This document shows positions 8,955-17,191 of a stretch of 64,000 nt of DNA, one piece after another. This DNA is from an uncultured Paracoccaceae bacterium (lineage in GTDB: Bacteria; Pseudomonadota; Alphaproteobacteria; Rhodobacterales; Rhodobacteraceae), in NCBI GenBank assembly GCA_947503965.1, contig CANNFU010000001.1, positions 744,001-808,000 on the forward strand, given 5' to 3'. The notes beneath the pieces are model-generated. The model did not search any database. It had not been told where the DNA came from and was given only the letters and a program-made list of their open reading frames with translations. The translations under genes and the position numbers were made by a program. Each line of letters opens with the position of its first letter. The first letter of the stretch is position 1.

Positions 8955-8967
8955 TGACCTGCTCCCC
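8955..8967. mobile_element. Possible insertion-sequence end fragment
   Basis: TGACCTGCTCCCC resembles the terminal motif of IS3-group elements known from alphaproteobacteria. No transposase frame accompanies it, and only one end is visible in the 114-bp gap. Recognition is from memory and weak. Confidence 0.22.
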
Positions 8968-8996
8968 TGAAATGTCCGGCGTTCATAGAACGGGGC

Positions 8997-9770
8997 TTAG
9001 AATGCATTTTCACCCCGTCCAACAAACGACCCCATCTTGGCCAAAACACTTATCGCATGCGTGACATAGTGATCCGCGGTTTTGCGTCCCTTTTCCGCCG
9101 TGGCGAGATGCGCCTCACCAGCGACACCGGCGGGGTTTACATCAGAGGCAATCCAGCCATGTGCAACAGGGCCGACCGGCGGGATGTCGCCTTGTTGATG
9201 GACCCAGCGGAAATCCTCGGCTTTTGACATATCCACTGTGTCGGGCCGAAAATACAGCATCAGCGATGTTTCATTGTCACCGCCATGTATGCCCTGCGCC
9301 ATTTCCTGCGCGCTGTATACGCCTTCAGGCATGCCACCAGCGCCCCAGCCCATGCGGACGCAATACATGTTTGCCTGAACACGCAATTCGCGTGCGATGA
9401 TAGAGATCAGGTCGGTATTGCCGCCGTGACTGTTTACGATCAGCATTTTGCGGACCCCAGCACGCGCAACAGACAGGCCAATTTCGGTCCATGCACGCAG
9501 CGCAGTTTCGGCGGTCAACGTCAGCGTGCCGGGCGCGTAAAGATGTTCGTTCGACTTGCCGACGGCCATGACCGGAAGGATGCGGATGTCGATCGCGGCA
9601 GGGCATCGTTCGGCAAGCAGATCGCAAAGCCCCTGATTGATCATCGTATCGACACCGACCGGCAGATGCGGACCGTGCTGCTCTACAGCGGCGGTGGGCA
9701 GGATGGCGATGGTCTTGTCCGGGTCAATTGCAAGATCAGTCGCCGGGTAGTCGATCCAATAACGGCTCAT
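8997..9770 (-). CDS. Creatininase-family amidohydrolase
   Basis: Metal-dependent hydrolase of 257 aa that opens a cyclic or formyl amide. Metal ligands E30 and H32 (AAVEQHGPHLP), D41 (GVDTM), H115 (NSHGGN) and E168 (GGDNETS) match the creatininase fold, which also includes formamide deformylases. It is the last gene of an eight-gene operon and overlaps the preceding reductase by 4 bp. In that setting creatinine itself is less likely than a ring-opened or N-acyl intermediate of the pathway substrate. Specificity cannot be read from the motifs. Confidence 0.85.
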   Translation of the reverse strand: MSRYWIDYPATDLAIDPDKTIAILPTAAVEQHGPHLPVGVDTMINQGLCDLLAERCPAAIDIRILPVMAVGKSNEHLYAPGTLTLTAETALRAWTEIGLSVARAGVRKMLIVNSHGGNTDLISIIARELRVQANMYCVRMGWGAGGMPEGVYSAQEMAQGIHGGDNETSLMLYFRPDTVDMSKAEDFRWVHQQGDIPPVGPVAHGWIASDVNPAGVAGEAHLATAEKGRKTADHYVTHAISVLAKMGSFVGRGENAF

Positions 9771-10402
9771 TGCGTTTGCGCCTGCGTGAGCATGTTGGTG
9801 GCCCGCGTTCCAGTCAGCTTGTCGACCTGCCGCGCGACCTTAGCGAGATGCGCCTTCAGCGCCACCTCTGGCGCGCTGTCCATCAGGTAGTGCGCGGCAA
9901 AAACCTTGTGGCTGCGCCGGGCAAGCAGCAGGCCGACGCCACGCATCAGCGTCCGCTTACCTGGTGCGCCGATGAAGAAGGTGAGCCATCGGCTCGCCCC
10001 GCAGGTGGTGAAGACGCCGAGTTTGTTGATATGTTGCAGGCCTGGTTTGATCGTCTCACCCTCAGCCTTCGGCATAATGAAAGCAACATCCGGCAATAGA
10101 ACCCGGTCGAGCCATCCTTTCAGCATCGCCGGTAGACCATACCACCATGTCGGATAGACAAAGATCAGTGTGTCGCACCAGCTGATATCTGCCACTTGCT
10201 CCGCAACGGGGTCCTGATTGGCGGGGCATTCCTCGTAGCCGGTCCATTCGTCGGTGGTCAGAACGGGCTGAAAGCCTTCCTTGTAAAGGTCGTGCAACCG
10301 AACTTCGGCGCCTGCCGCGCTCAGCCGTTCCAGCACGGTGTCACGCACAGCTGACGTAAAAGAACCTTCGCGAGGGTGGCAATAGACGACGAGCGCACGC
10401 AT
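9767..10402 (-). CDS. Flavodoxin-fold NAD(P)H-dependent oxidoreductase, copy 1
   Basis: FMN or FAD reductase of 211 aa in the NAD(P)H:quinone oxidoreductase/KefF-like family. Flavin-contact motifs are visible: CHPREGSF near the start and PTWWYGLPAMLKGWLDR in the middle. It starts 1 bp after the stop of a second, related reductase and ends overlapping the creatininase gene, so all three are translationally linked. Likely it donates electrons to an oxidase or reduces an unsaturated or quinoid intermediate of the cluster's pathway. It shares only partial similarity with its neighbour. Confidence 0.85.
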   Translation of the reverse strand: MRALVVYCHPREGSFTSAVRDTVLERLSAAGAEVRLHDLYKEGFQPVLTTDEWTGYEECPANQDPVAEQVADISWCDTLIFVYPTWWYGLPAMLKGWLDRVLLPDVAFIMPKAEGETIKPGLQHINKLGVFTTCGASRWLTFFIGAPGKRTLMRGVGLLLARRSHKVFAAHYLMDSAPEVALKAHLAKVARQVDKLTGTRATNMLTQAQTQ

Positions 10403-10403
10403 G

Positions 10404-10985
10404 TCAGAAAGCCTCCATTTCCTTTTTCACCCGGGCGAGGAACGCGTCGCAGCCAGCAGGTGAGATGTTGTTCATGTCGTATTGTGCGATATAGCGCATC
10501 TTTTCGGGGCGGATCGTGCCCCAGACCGCGCGTTTGAACAGGCGTTTGGGTGGGTCACCGGCCAGAAAGGCGCGTAGCGGGGTTGCGCCATAAGTCGTCA
10601 CCGCCGCGATCTTGCGGATGTTGTTCAGGCAGGCCGCGATCTTGCCGTCCCGCAGGTCAAACGCGACACCGGGCAGCATGACGCGATCAAAGAATCCTTT
10701 CAGGATCGCGGGATAACCGAAATTCCACACCGGATGGCACAGGATGAACGCATCGGCGGCGCGCAGCCTGTCGACATAGGCCTGCACGGGCGCCGTGTTG
10801 ATGCTTGTGTCATGATACTCTTCCCGCTCTTTCCGGCTCAACACCGGGTTGAAATCTTCAGCGTAAAGGTCGCAATCATCCACTTCCCATCCCGTGGCCG
10901 TCAGCGTGTCCACGACCACCTGATGCGCCGCTGCGTTCAGGCTGTCTGGCACCGGGTGGGCAAAAAGAACAAAAGCCCGCGCCAT
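10404..10985 (-). CDS. Flavodoxin-fold NAD(P)H-dependent oxidoreductase, copy 2
   Basis: 193-aa relative of the downstream reductase with the same flavin motifs (AHPVPDSLNAA, HPVWNFGYPAILKGFFDR). The tryptophan pair of copy 1 (TWWYG) is VWNFG here, so the pocket differs. It starts immediately after the stop of the FAD-linked oxidase. Two adjacent reductases of one fold suggest either a heterodimer or two successive reductions. Confidence 0.84.
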   Translation of the reverse strand: MARAFVLFAHPVPDSLNAAAHQVVVDTLTATGWEVDDCDLYAEDFNPVLSRKEREEYHDTSINTAPVQAYVDRLRAADAFILCHPVWNFGYPAILKGFFDRVMLPGVAFDLRDGKIAACLNNIRKIAAVTTYGATPLRAFLAGDPPKRLFKRAVWGTIRPEKMRYIAQYDMNNISPAGCDAFLARVKKEMEAF

Positions 10986-12392
10986 TCATTCTGCCGCCGT
11001 TTGGGGTTGCAAGCCGGGCCAGGCATACATGCGGTCATAGGACCAGTCGGGATCATCCCACGCGATCATCTTGCCGGGGTTGAGAAGGCCCTTTGGATCA
11101 GCCTCGCGCTTAAAGTCCAACTGGCGCTGATCAACCGATTGCCGCCCGCCCTCTTCGAGGGTGTAGCGATGGGGGTTGAAGTTCATCGCCCCCATCTCTT
11201 CATGGATAGCGATGATTTCGTCCAGCCGTTCTTCGGTCGTGAATTTTACCAGCGTCAGACCGCCCATCGCGACTTTACCGTTCATGCGGGTGACTTCGAT
11301 ATGCTGCAGCACCTCGGGCGACAGCCGGTCCTTGACCGCCTTGATCAGCTTGATCGGGTCGTCATTGCCATAGGCGATCTGCAGATACGTTATCGACGCA
11401 TCGACCTTCAACGCGCGCAGTGTCGTGTGGTTCCAGCCATACTCAAACACCAGCCCAGGGTCGCGCGGCCACTCGGTTTTGCCCTGGATGTAAATCGTAC
11501 GCGCACCGGGATAGTCGGCCGTAAACGTCTCCCACCCGGGCATGGCGTGGGGCGCCACCATCAGCGCGACAAGGGCGTCGGTGTCTTTCACATGGGGCGC
11601 CACACGTTGGAAGTAGTCTTTAGCAATGGGCGCCTCGAAAACTGTCGCGAGTTTGATCAGCAGCCCATCGCAAGACGCGAGGTCATAGCTGTATTGCAGC
11701 GCCTCATCAAAATCCTTGAACGCGACGAAAATGCCCTTCCAGTCATAGGCGGGGGCGAGAGGAATTTCGATTTCGGTGATGATCCCGTTAGTGCCATAAG
11801 CATGGCTGACGCGGTGCAGGTCGTGGCCCGCAATCTCAAGCGTGCGCGGATCTGCTTCCATCGTGACGACGCGCAGGCGGATGATGTTGCCGGGGTCGCG
11901 CAGACTGCCCCAGCGGACTGACCCGACACCACCAGACCCGCCGGCGATGAAACCGCCGATGGTCGCGGTCGCCCACGTCGAAGAATACATGCGGATTTCC
12001 TGACCGGTTTCATTGCATGCCGCATCAAGGTCTTTCAGCAGAACACCGGGTTCGCAGATCACACGACCAGGGTGAATTTCCTTAACCGCGTTCATCTGGT
12101 TGAGGTGCAGGACACAACCACCTGCCAGCGGCATCGCCTGCCCGTAATTGCCTGTGCCAGTGCCTCGGGTTGTGACGGGGACGTCATGCGCGTAGCAGGT
12201 CTTCAGTATCGCAATGACGTCGTCTTCGGTCTTTGGTGTGGCCACAAAGTCAGCAACCACATGGTCCAGCCGGTCTTTCAGTACTGGCGAATACCAGAAG
12301 AAATCGCGACTTTTCGCCTTCACGCTAGCAGGCTTCGTATCTATGTCGATGCCCTGTTCGGTCAGGGCGGCGATTGCGGCGTCGATGTTCAT
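10986..12392 (-). CDS. FAD-linked oxidase (PCMH/VAO type)
   Basis: 468-aa flavoprotein oxidase or dehydrogenase. Residues about 45-215 form the PCMH FAD domain (VTTRGTGTGNYGQAMPLAGG, VICEPGVLL, ATIGGFIAGGSGGVGSVRWG). The remaining part is the substrate cap, and the end (ADPKGLLNPGKM) is typical of the family. No signal peptide, so cytoplasmic. The frame is open for 38 codons further upstream, but the ATG at 12392 overlaps the deaminase stop as ATGA, which fixes the start. Relatives oxidise alcohols, amines or hydroxy acids. Here it probably oxidises the deaminated heterocycle or its hydroxymethyl group. Confidence 0.83.
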   Translation of the reverse strand: MNIDAAIAALTEQGIDIDTKPASVKAKSRDFFWYSPVLKDRLDHVVADFVATPKTEDDVIAILKTCYAHDVPVTTRGTGTGNYGQAMPLAGGCVLHLNQMNAVKEIHPGRVICEPGVLLKDLDAACNETGQEIRMYSSTWATATIGGFIAGGSGGVGSVRWGSLRDPGNIIRLRVVTMEADPRTLEIAGHDLHRVSHAYGTNGIITEIEIPLAPAYDWKGIFVAFKDFDEALQYSYDLASCDGLLIKLATVFEAPIAKDYFQRVAPHVKDTDALVALMVAPHAMPGWETFTADYPGARTIYIQGKTEWPRDPGLVFEYGWNHTTLRALKVDASITYLQIAYGNDDPIKLIKAVKDRLSPEVLQHIEVTRMNGKVAMGGLTLVKFTTEERLDEIIAIHEEMGAMNFNPHRYTLEEGGRQSVDQRQLDFKREADPKGLLNPGKMIAWDDPDWSYDRMYAWPGLQPQTAAE

Positions 12393-13654
12393 GGCATCTC
12401 CATCAGATGATCGAGTTCGGCGTAGTCGGGCAAGGTGCGGTCGATCTGTTGCCCATCCCGGATCACGATCCGATCCGATTGCGGGCGGGCGAAAAGCTCT
12501 GTCCACGTGCGGGCGTTAAAGATGACCAGATCGGCAGGCGCGCCGGGCGCAAGGCTCGGCGTCTCAAAGCCACAGGCGGCAGCAGGGTTTTGCAAATAGC
12601 TTTGTGTCCAGTCCACGACAGAGTGGTCCAGATGGCCGATGCGGGTCGCCTCGCGCATAACCTCAATCATGTCCATGTCACCGTAGGCATAAAATGGGTC
12701 GCGCGTGTTGTCTGAGGCAAAGCTGACAGGAATGCCACGCGCGGCCATTTCATGCACCAGCGTGATGCCCCGATTGCGCGGCGTGCGCGCGGCATGCCGG
12801 TCTTGCAGGTACATGTTGCACATGGGCAGGCTGACCACGTGCAGCCCCGCACGTGCGACGATGTCCAGCGTATGCAGCGCCTCGGTCTCGTCCATGACAG
12901 AAAGTGAGCAGAGGTGACCCACCACAACCGGCTGATCAAAACCCCGGTCGATCACCGTCTGTGCGATATCACGCAGGGTGTTCACCGTTGGGTCCATCGT
13001 TTCATCGACATGAAAATCGACGGCGAGGCCCCGCGCCTCTGCCGCCGCGAATAAAGCGTCCAACTGCAGCTGCAGGTCCGGGTTTGGGAAGGTGACCATG
13101 CCAAGGATACCGCCAGCCTCCGCAACCAGATCAGCCGTCGTCACGAAGTCATCTGTCAGCGCATAGTCGCAGGTGATCAGGCAAGCGGCCTGCAGGTCAA
13201 TCCTGCCCGCCCACGCACTGCGCACTTCCGGAAAGACACCCCAGCTGATCGCATCTTGCGGCGCGTGACTGTCAAGGTGCGTGCGGATGGCGCGCGTGCC
13301 GTGGGCGTAGGCGCAGCGCAGTGAGAACTCCATCCGTGCGCGCACATCCTCTGACGACCAGCTTGCGGCAGTGTCGGCGCGTACCGCACCCAGCGCCCCG
13401 TCAAAGCTGCCGTCAGGATTGGGCGAGCGCGGCCAGATATGCCCCTTGTCGAGATGTGTGTGCATGTCGATGAAGGCCGGAAACGCGATGGCGCCACCCA
13501 TATCAACTTCCGGCGCTTCGGCAGCCTCGACAATCAATCCGTCGGCAAGTGTTAGTGCCGCCATGACCAGCCCATTGCCGCCATCCAGACATGCCGCCGG
13601 TACGCGCAGGCTCGTCAGACGGACCGGGCTGGTCGGTATTTCTGGCAAGGCCAT
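12389..13654 (-). CDS. Cytosine-deaminase-like amidohydrolase
   Basis: 421-aa metal-dependent hydrolase of the amidohydrolase superfamily, closest by motif to CodA-type cytosine deaminases: H65 and H67 in DMHTHLDK, then FHVDE, VVGHLCSLS and SFASDNTRDPF. These give the metal ligands and the acid that activates water. Expected chemistry is removal of an exocyclic amine from a pyrimidine-like ring. It lies 3 bp after the permease gene of an NMT1/THI5-type importer and overlaps the FAD oxidase, so its substrate is probably what that transporter brings in. Confidence 0.85.
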   Translation of the reverse strand: MALPEIPTSPVRLTSLRVPAACLDGGNGLVMAALTLADGLIVEAAEAPEVDMGGAIAFPAFIDMHTHLDKGHIWPRSPNPDGSFDGALGAVRADTAASWSSEDVRARMEFSLRCAYAHGTRAIRTHLDSHAPQDAISWGVFPEVRSAWAGRIDLQAACLITCDYALTDDFVTTADLVAEAGGILGMVTFPNPDLQLQLDALFAAAEARGLAVDFHVDETMDPTVNTLRDIAQTVIDRGFDQPVVVGHLCSLSVMDETEALHTLDIVARAGLHVVSLPMCNMYLQDRHAARTPRNRGITLVHEMAARGIPVSFASDNTRDPFYAYGDMDMIEVMREATRIGHLDHSVVDWTQSYLQNPAAACGFETPSLAPGAPADLVIFNARTWTELFARPQSDRIVIRDGQQIDRTLPDYAELDHLMEMP

Positions 13655-13657
13655 CGG

Positions 13658-14536
13658 CTATTCCCGCTTCAACGCGGATTCGTGCCACTTGCGCAGGGCA
13701 AAATGCGCGATCAGCGAGGTCGTGGCGTAGATGATCACCCCCGTGATAGCGATCAGGATAAGGGCCGCGAACATGCGTGGGATTTGCAGACGGTACCCGG
13801 CCTCCAAGATACGGAAGGCGAGTCCCGAGCCTATGCCGCCTGTGCCTGCGACATACTCGGCCACCACAGCCCCGATTAGCGCGAGACCCCCGGCAATCTT
13901 CAACCCACCCAGAAAATAGGGCAGCGCGGAGGGGAGTTGTAGATGGATCAGCCTCTGCCAGCGGTTCGCCCGGTAGATCGTAAAGAGGTCGCGCAGGTTG
14001 TGATCGGCAGACTTCAAGCCTAGCGTCGTGTTCGCAAGGATCGGGAAGAAAGCCACGATCCATGCGCACAAGAGCAGGCCGATCAGGCGGCTTTCCACGT
14101 AGATGAAAATCAGCGGCGCAATCGATACGATGGGCGTCACCTGCAGGATCACCGCAAAGGGTGAAAACGACATCTCGGCAAAGCGCGACAGCGAAAAGAG
14201 CACGGCGAGGCCGACGCCACCAACGACGGCGACGAGCAGAGCCAGCCCAGTGATCTGCAGGGTAACAAGAAGTGAGGCCGACAGCGTCTCCCAATCCTCG
14301 ATCAACGTCGACAGGACTAGCCCCGGGCGGGGCAGGACGTATGGTTCGATTTCGTTCCAGACGACCAGCCGATCCCAGAAGAAGATCGCGAGCGCCATGA
14401 CCGTGACCGGGATCACATATTTCGCGATCTCTTCGGTGCGTTTGCGTCGCGCGCGGCGTTCCTCATCCGCGTCAAACATCGGCCCGCGATCGGGTCGGAT
14501 ATCTTTGGCCGTGTCCACTTCGGGGTTCAACGTCAT
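13658..14536 (-). CDS. ABC transporter permease (SsuC/ThiX type)
   Basis: Inner-membrane permease of 292 aa with about six helices (AIFFWDRLVVW, LALLVAVVGGVGLAVLF, LLCAWIVAFFPIL, LALIGAVVAEYVAG) and the cytoplasmic EAA-like loop FTIYRANRWQRLIHLQLPSALPYFLGG. It belongs to the BPD-transport family used for sulfonates, nitrate and pyrimidines. The ATG at 14536 overlaps the ATPase stop (ATGA), which is preferred over the longer frame. The partner binding protein points to a pyrimidine-like cargo. Confidence 0.9.
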   Translation of the reverse strand: MTLNPEVDTAKDIRPDRGPMFDADEERRARRKRTEEIAKYVIPVTVMALAIFFWDRLVVWNEIEPYVLPRPGLVLSTLIEDWETLSASLLVTLQITGLALLVAVVGGVGLAVLFSLSRFAEMSFSPFAVILQVTPIVSIAPLIFIYVESRLIGLLLCAWIVAFFPILANTTLGLKSADHNLRDLFTIYRANRWQRLIHLQLPSALPYFLGGLKIAGGLALIGAVVAEYVAGTGGIGSGLAFRILEAGYRLQIPRMFAALILIAITGVIIYATTSLIAHFALRKWHESALKRE

Positions 14537-15324
14537 GCGACAAGACCTCCTGCCGGGTGAAGCGCGCCGTTCAGCGCATCGGATGTTTGGCGCGCGATCT
14601 CGCCATAGCGTGGCGATGTGCGCCATTCGAGGCCGCGGGGATAGGGGGCGGTGACGTCAATTTCTTCGATCACGCGGCCGGGGCGGGCGGCCATGACAAG
14701 AATGCGGTCCGACAGAAACACGCTTTCGAACACCGAATGGGTGACAAAGATCACCGTAGCACCGGTGCTGGCCTTGAGTGCCAGAAGATCGTCATTCAGT
14801 TTCTGCCGCGTGATCTCGTCCAGCGCCGCGAAGGGTTCATCCATCAGAATCAAACGCGGGTTCGTGGCGATAGCCCGCGCGATGGAGACGCGCATTTTCA
14901 TGCCACCGGAGAGCTCGCGCGGGTAGCGTTCGCCGAACTTCTCCAATCCAACCAGCGCCAGCACCTCATGGATCCGATCGCGGACCGAGCGCAAGCTTTG
15001 CCCGCGTAGGCGGAACGGCAGGTAGACGTTCTTTTCCACTGTCGCCCAAGGCATGAGCGTCGGTTCCTGAAAGACGACGCCAATGTCATCCTTGCCTTCC
15101 CCGTCTTCCCACATAATCCGGCCAAGCGTTGGCGGCATCAGCCCTGCGATCAGACGCAGGGCCGTAGATTTGCCGCAACCGGACGGGCCAAGAAGGGAGA
15201 TGAAGTCACCTTCATTGACCTGCAACGACATGCGGCGCAGCGCAACCACCTGCCCGCTGAAGGTCTTGTCGACCTCCTGCATGCGCAAGATCGGTTCCCG
15301 GTCTTTTAAAGCGGCGACTGTCAT
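14533..15324 (-). CDS. ABC transporter ATP-binding protein (SsuB/ThiZ type)
   Basis: 263-aa ATPase that powers the adjacent permease. Walker A GPSGCGKST, Q-loop VVFQEP, signature ELSGGMKMRVSIARA, Walker B LILMDEPFAALD and the H-loop VTHSVFES are all intact. It begins 9 bp after the binding-protein gene and overlaps the permease start, so the three transporter genes are co-translated. Confidence 0.92.
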   Translation of the reverse strand: MTVAALKDREPILRMQEVDKTFSGQVVALRRMSLQVNEGDFISLLGPSGCGKSTALRLIAGLMPPTLGRIMWEDGEGKDDIGVVFQEPTLMPWATVEKNVYLPFRLRGQSLRSVRDRIHEVLALVGLEKFGERYPRELSGGMKMRVSIARAIATNPRLILMDEPFAALDEITRQKLNDDLLALKASTGATVIFVTHSVFESVFLSDRILVMAARPGRVIEEIDVTAPYPRGLEWRTSPRYGEIARQTSDALNGALHPAGGLVA

Positions 15325-15333
15325 GGTGGCGGC

Positions 15334-16344
15334 TTACTCCGGCCTTAATTCCAGCCCCAGGCCCTGGTTGATGTAGGTCAGGTCGTAGGCTGCCGCGAAA
15401 TCAAGTCCTTCGGGCAGCACGCCAGCATCAACCATTGCGTTGTAGAACGCCTGTGACCGTGCTTCGGTCATCGCGCCGATGCCAAGCGTCAGCGTATCGC
15501 CACCATCCACGATCCCGTTGTCGATCATGGCTTCGATCGCAAAGTCGATCTTGTCCTGCGTCATGTCGGGATTGTCCGACAGGATCAGTTCGTTCGCGGC
15601 CGCATTGTCGCCGTAGAGGTAGTTATACCATCCGAGGATCGAGCCCTCGACAAAGCACTTCACCACCTCTGGGTTCTCGTCCAGCATATCCTGCCGTGTC
15701 TGAATTGTCGTCGAATAGGCGTTGTAACCGGCGTCGGCGATCAGCCAGACATCCACTTCAATCCCGGTCTCCTGCAGGATCGCGTATGGCTCGGACGACA
15801 GATACCCTTGTTGCGCGCTGTCTTCGTTCGCAAGGAACGGCGCGGAGTTAAAGGTGTAGGGCTGGCGCACCTCATCGGTGAAGCCATAGGCGGCTTTCAT
15901 CCATTCATAGTAGATAGCTGCGTCCTGCACGATCATTGTCAGATCGGCTTCTTGCATTCCGGCAAAGCTGTCTACCTTTCCCGGATGGGTCATCAGAACT
16001 TGGGGGTCTTTCTGGAAAGACGCCATGACATTTACGATAGGCAGCCCTTCTTGCACTGCGAAATAGGCGTCCAGATGGCCCCCCATATAAAAATCAAGCC
16101 GCCCGGCCAGCATAAGGGCCTGGTTGTTCACCTGCGGACCACCCGGCACAATCGTGACATCAAGCCCGCATTCCGCATATGTTCCGTCGGCAACGGATTG
16201 GTAAAAGCCGCCATGTTCGGCCTGCGCGACCCAGTTGGTTCCGAAAGTAACCTCTGTCTGCTCTTGAGCGTTTGCAGGTATGCCCAGTGCAGTCATCAAT
16301 GTGACGGTGGCGCAAATGCGCGTAACGCGATAAGTCATGATCAT
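15334..16344 (-). CDS. NMT1/THI5-like periplasmic substrate-binding protein
   Basis: 336-aa binding protein and first gene of the operon. A signal peptide (about 1-26, ending IPANAQ) exports it to the periplasm. The mature part begins VTFGTNWVAQAEHGGFYQS and has the AECGLDVTIVPGGP and GRLDFYMGGH segments typical of the family that includes hydroxymethylpyrimidine-binding ThiY and yeast Thi5 relatives. It should capture a small N-heterocycle. The second ATG, two codons in, is an alternative start. No THI-box or other riboswitch was recognised upstream, so simple thiamine-pyrophosphate control is not supported. Confidence 0.87.
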   Translation of the reverse strand: MIMTYRVTRICATVTLMTALGIPANAQEQTEVTFGTNWVAQAEHGGFYQSVADGTYAECGLDVTIVPGGPQVNNQALMLAGRLDFYMGGHLDAYFAVQEGLPIVNVMASFQKDPQVLMTHPGKVDSFAGMQEADLTMIVQDAAIYYEWMKAAYGFTDEVRQPYTFNSAPFLANEDSAQQGYLSSEPYAILQETGIEVDVWLIADAGYNAYSTTIQTRQDMLDENPEVVKCFVEGSILGWYNYLYGDNAAANELILSDNPDMTQDKIDFAIEAMIDNGIVDGGDTLTLGIGAMTEARSQAFYNAMVDAGVLPEGLDFAAAYDLTYINQGLGLELRPE

Positions 16345-16566
16345 CCCCTGTTAACCATTTGCTAAAAGAGAACAGGGTGACCCAACGCACAAGGATGGGC
16401 AGGACGCAGCAACGGCTAACCCCGGAAGCGCACATTTGGCTGGCGCTTTGGTGGCAGGTTTGCCCAATAAAGTCGCATCTGGACATTCAATCAATCCCGC
16501 AGACACAAAGGTTGGACAGAAGCTAGATCGCAATGCACTGAGGAGTAACGCAGAGGTTTTGGACCC

Positions 16567-16971
16567 ATGAAGGCACTCAATCCACCCTCAATCGCACCCC
16601 CTTTCGGGAATTACGCGCACGGCATCAGTGTCCCGGCCGACTGGCGTCTTGCCTTCACCTCCGGTCAACTGCCGCTGGCTGCTGATGGCACGGTGCCCGA
16701 TGGTGCAGAGGCGCAAGCGACGCTTTGCTTTGCGAATTGCGCCGCGATCCTTGCCGAAGCGGAGATGAGCCCCGCCGATACCATACGCATCGCCGCCTTC
16801 GTCACCGACCGTGCGCATATGCCGGCATACATGGCCGCGCGCGATGCTTGGCTCGGCCCGCGCGACGTCCTGCCTGCCTCGACACTGGTGATCGTCTCGG
16901 GCTTCACGAGGCCGGAATTTCTGGTCGAGGTGGAGGTCACTGCAGCGCGGCCTGACGGTGCACTTGCTTAG
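16567..16971 (+). CDS. RidA-family protein lacking the usual catalytic arginine
   Basis: 134-aa YjgF/YER057c/UK114 fold protein (FTSGQLPLAADG, FVTDRAHMPAYMAARDAW). Archetypal RidA hydrolyses reactive enamines and imines with an arginine in a PARSxVE motif. Here the aligned segment is LPASTLVIVSGF, so serine replaces it, as in Rid subgroups without proven imine deaminase activity. It is divergent from the eight-gene operon, 222 bp from the binding-protein start, and likely works with it, as RutC does in pyrimidine breakdown. A binding rather than hydrolytic role is possible. Confidence 0.85.
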   Translation: MKALNPPSIAPPFGNYAHGISVPADWRLAFTSGQLPLAADGTVPDGAEAQATLCFANCAAILAEAEMSPADTIRIAAFVTDRAHMPAYMAARDAWLGPRDVLPASTLVIVSGFTRPEFLVEVEVTAARPDGALA

Positions 16972-17191
16972 TTCGGCAACCAGAACAAGGCGTAGGAGGT
17001 TGTTTCGCCGGTCTCGCAAATGACCCCTCTTCGGCAAAGAGGCTTGCTGGTTTAATCGCGCTGCTTAAAGCTAGTTGGTGGACTTCAACCGACCATACTT
17101 TATCATTGAGTACCGGTGGAATATCTGCCCTCTTCGCCTACACGGACGCACTCCCAATCTACCCAAGCACAATTCATCAATCATCAAGGCG

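Noticed and set aside
10734..11921. 395-codon open frame on the plus strand
   Set aside because: Lies across two genes of the catabolic operon on the opposite strand, with no recognisable domain.
16345..16566. THI-box or other riboswitch upstream of the importer
   Set aside because: No TPP-aptamer core (CTGAGA...ACCTGATC-like pairing) could be read on the minus strand.
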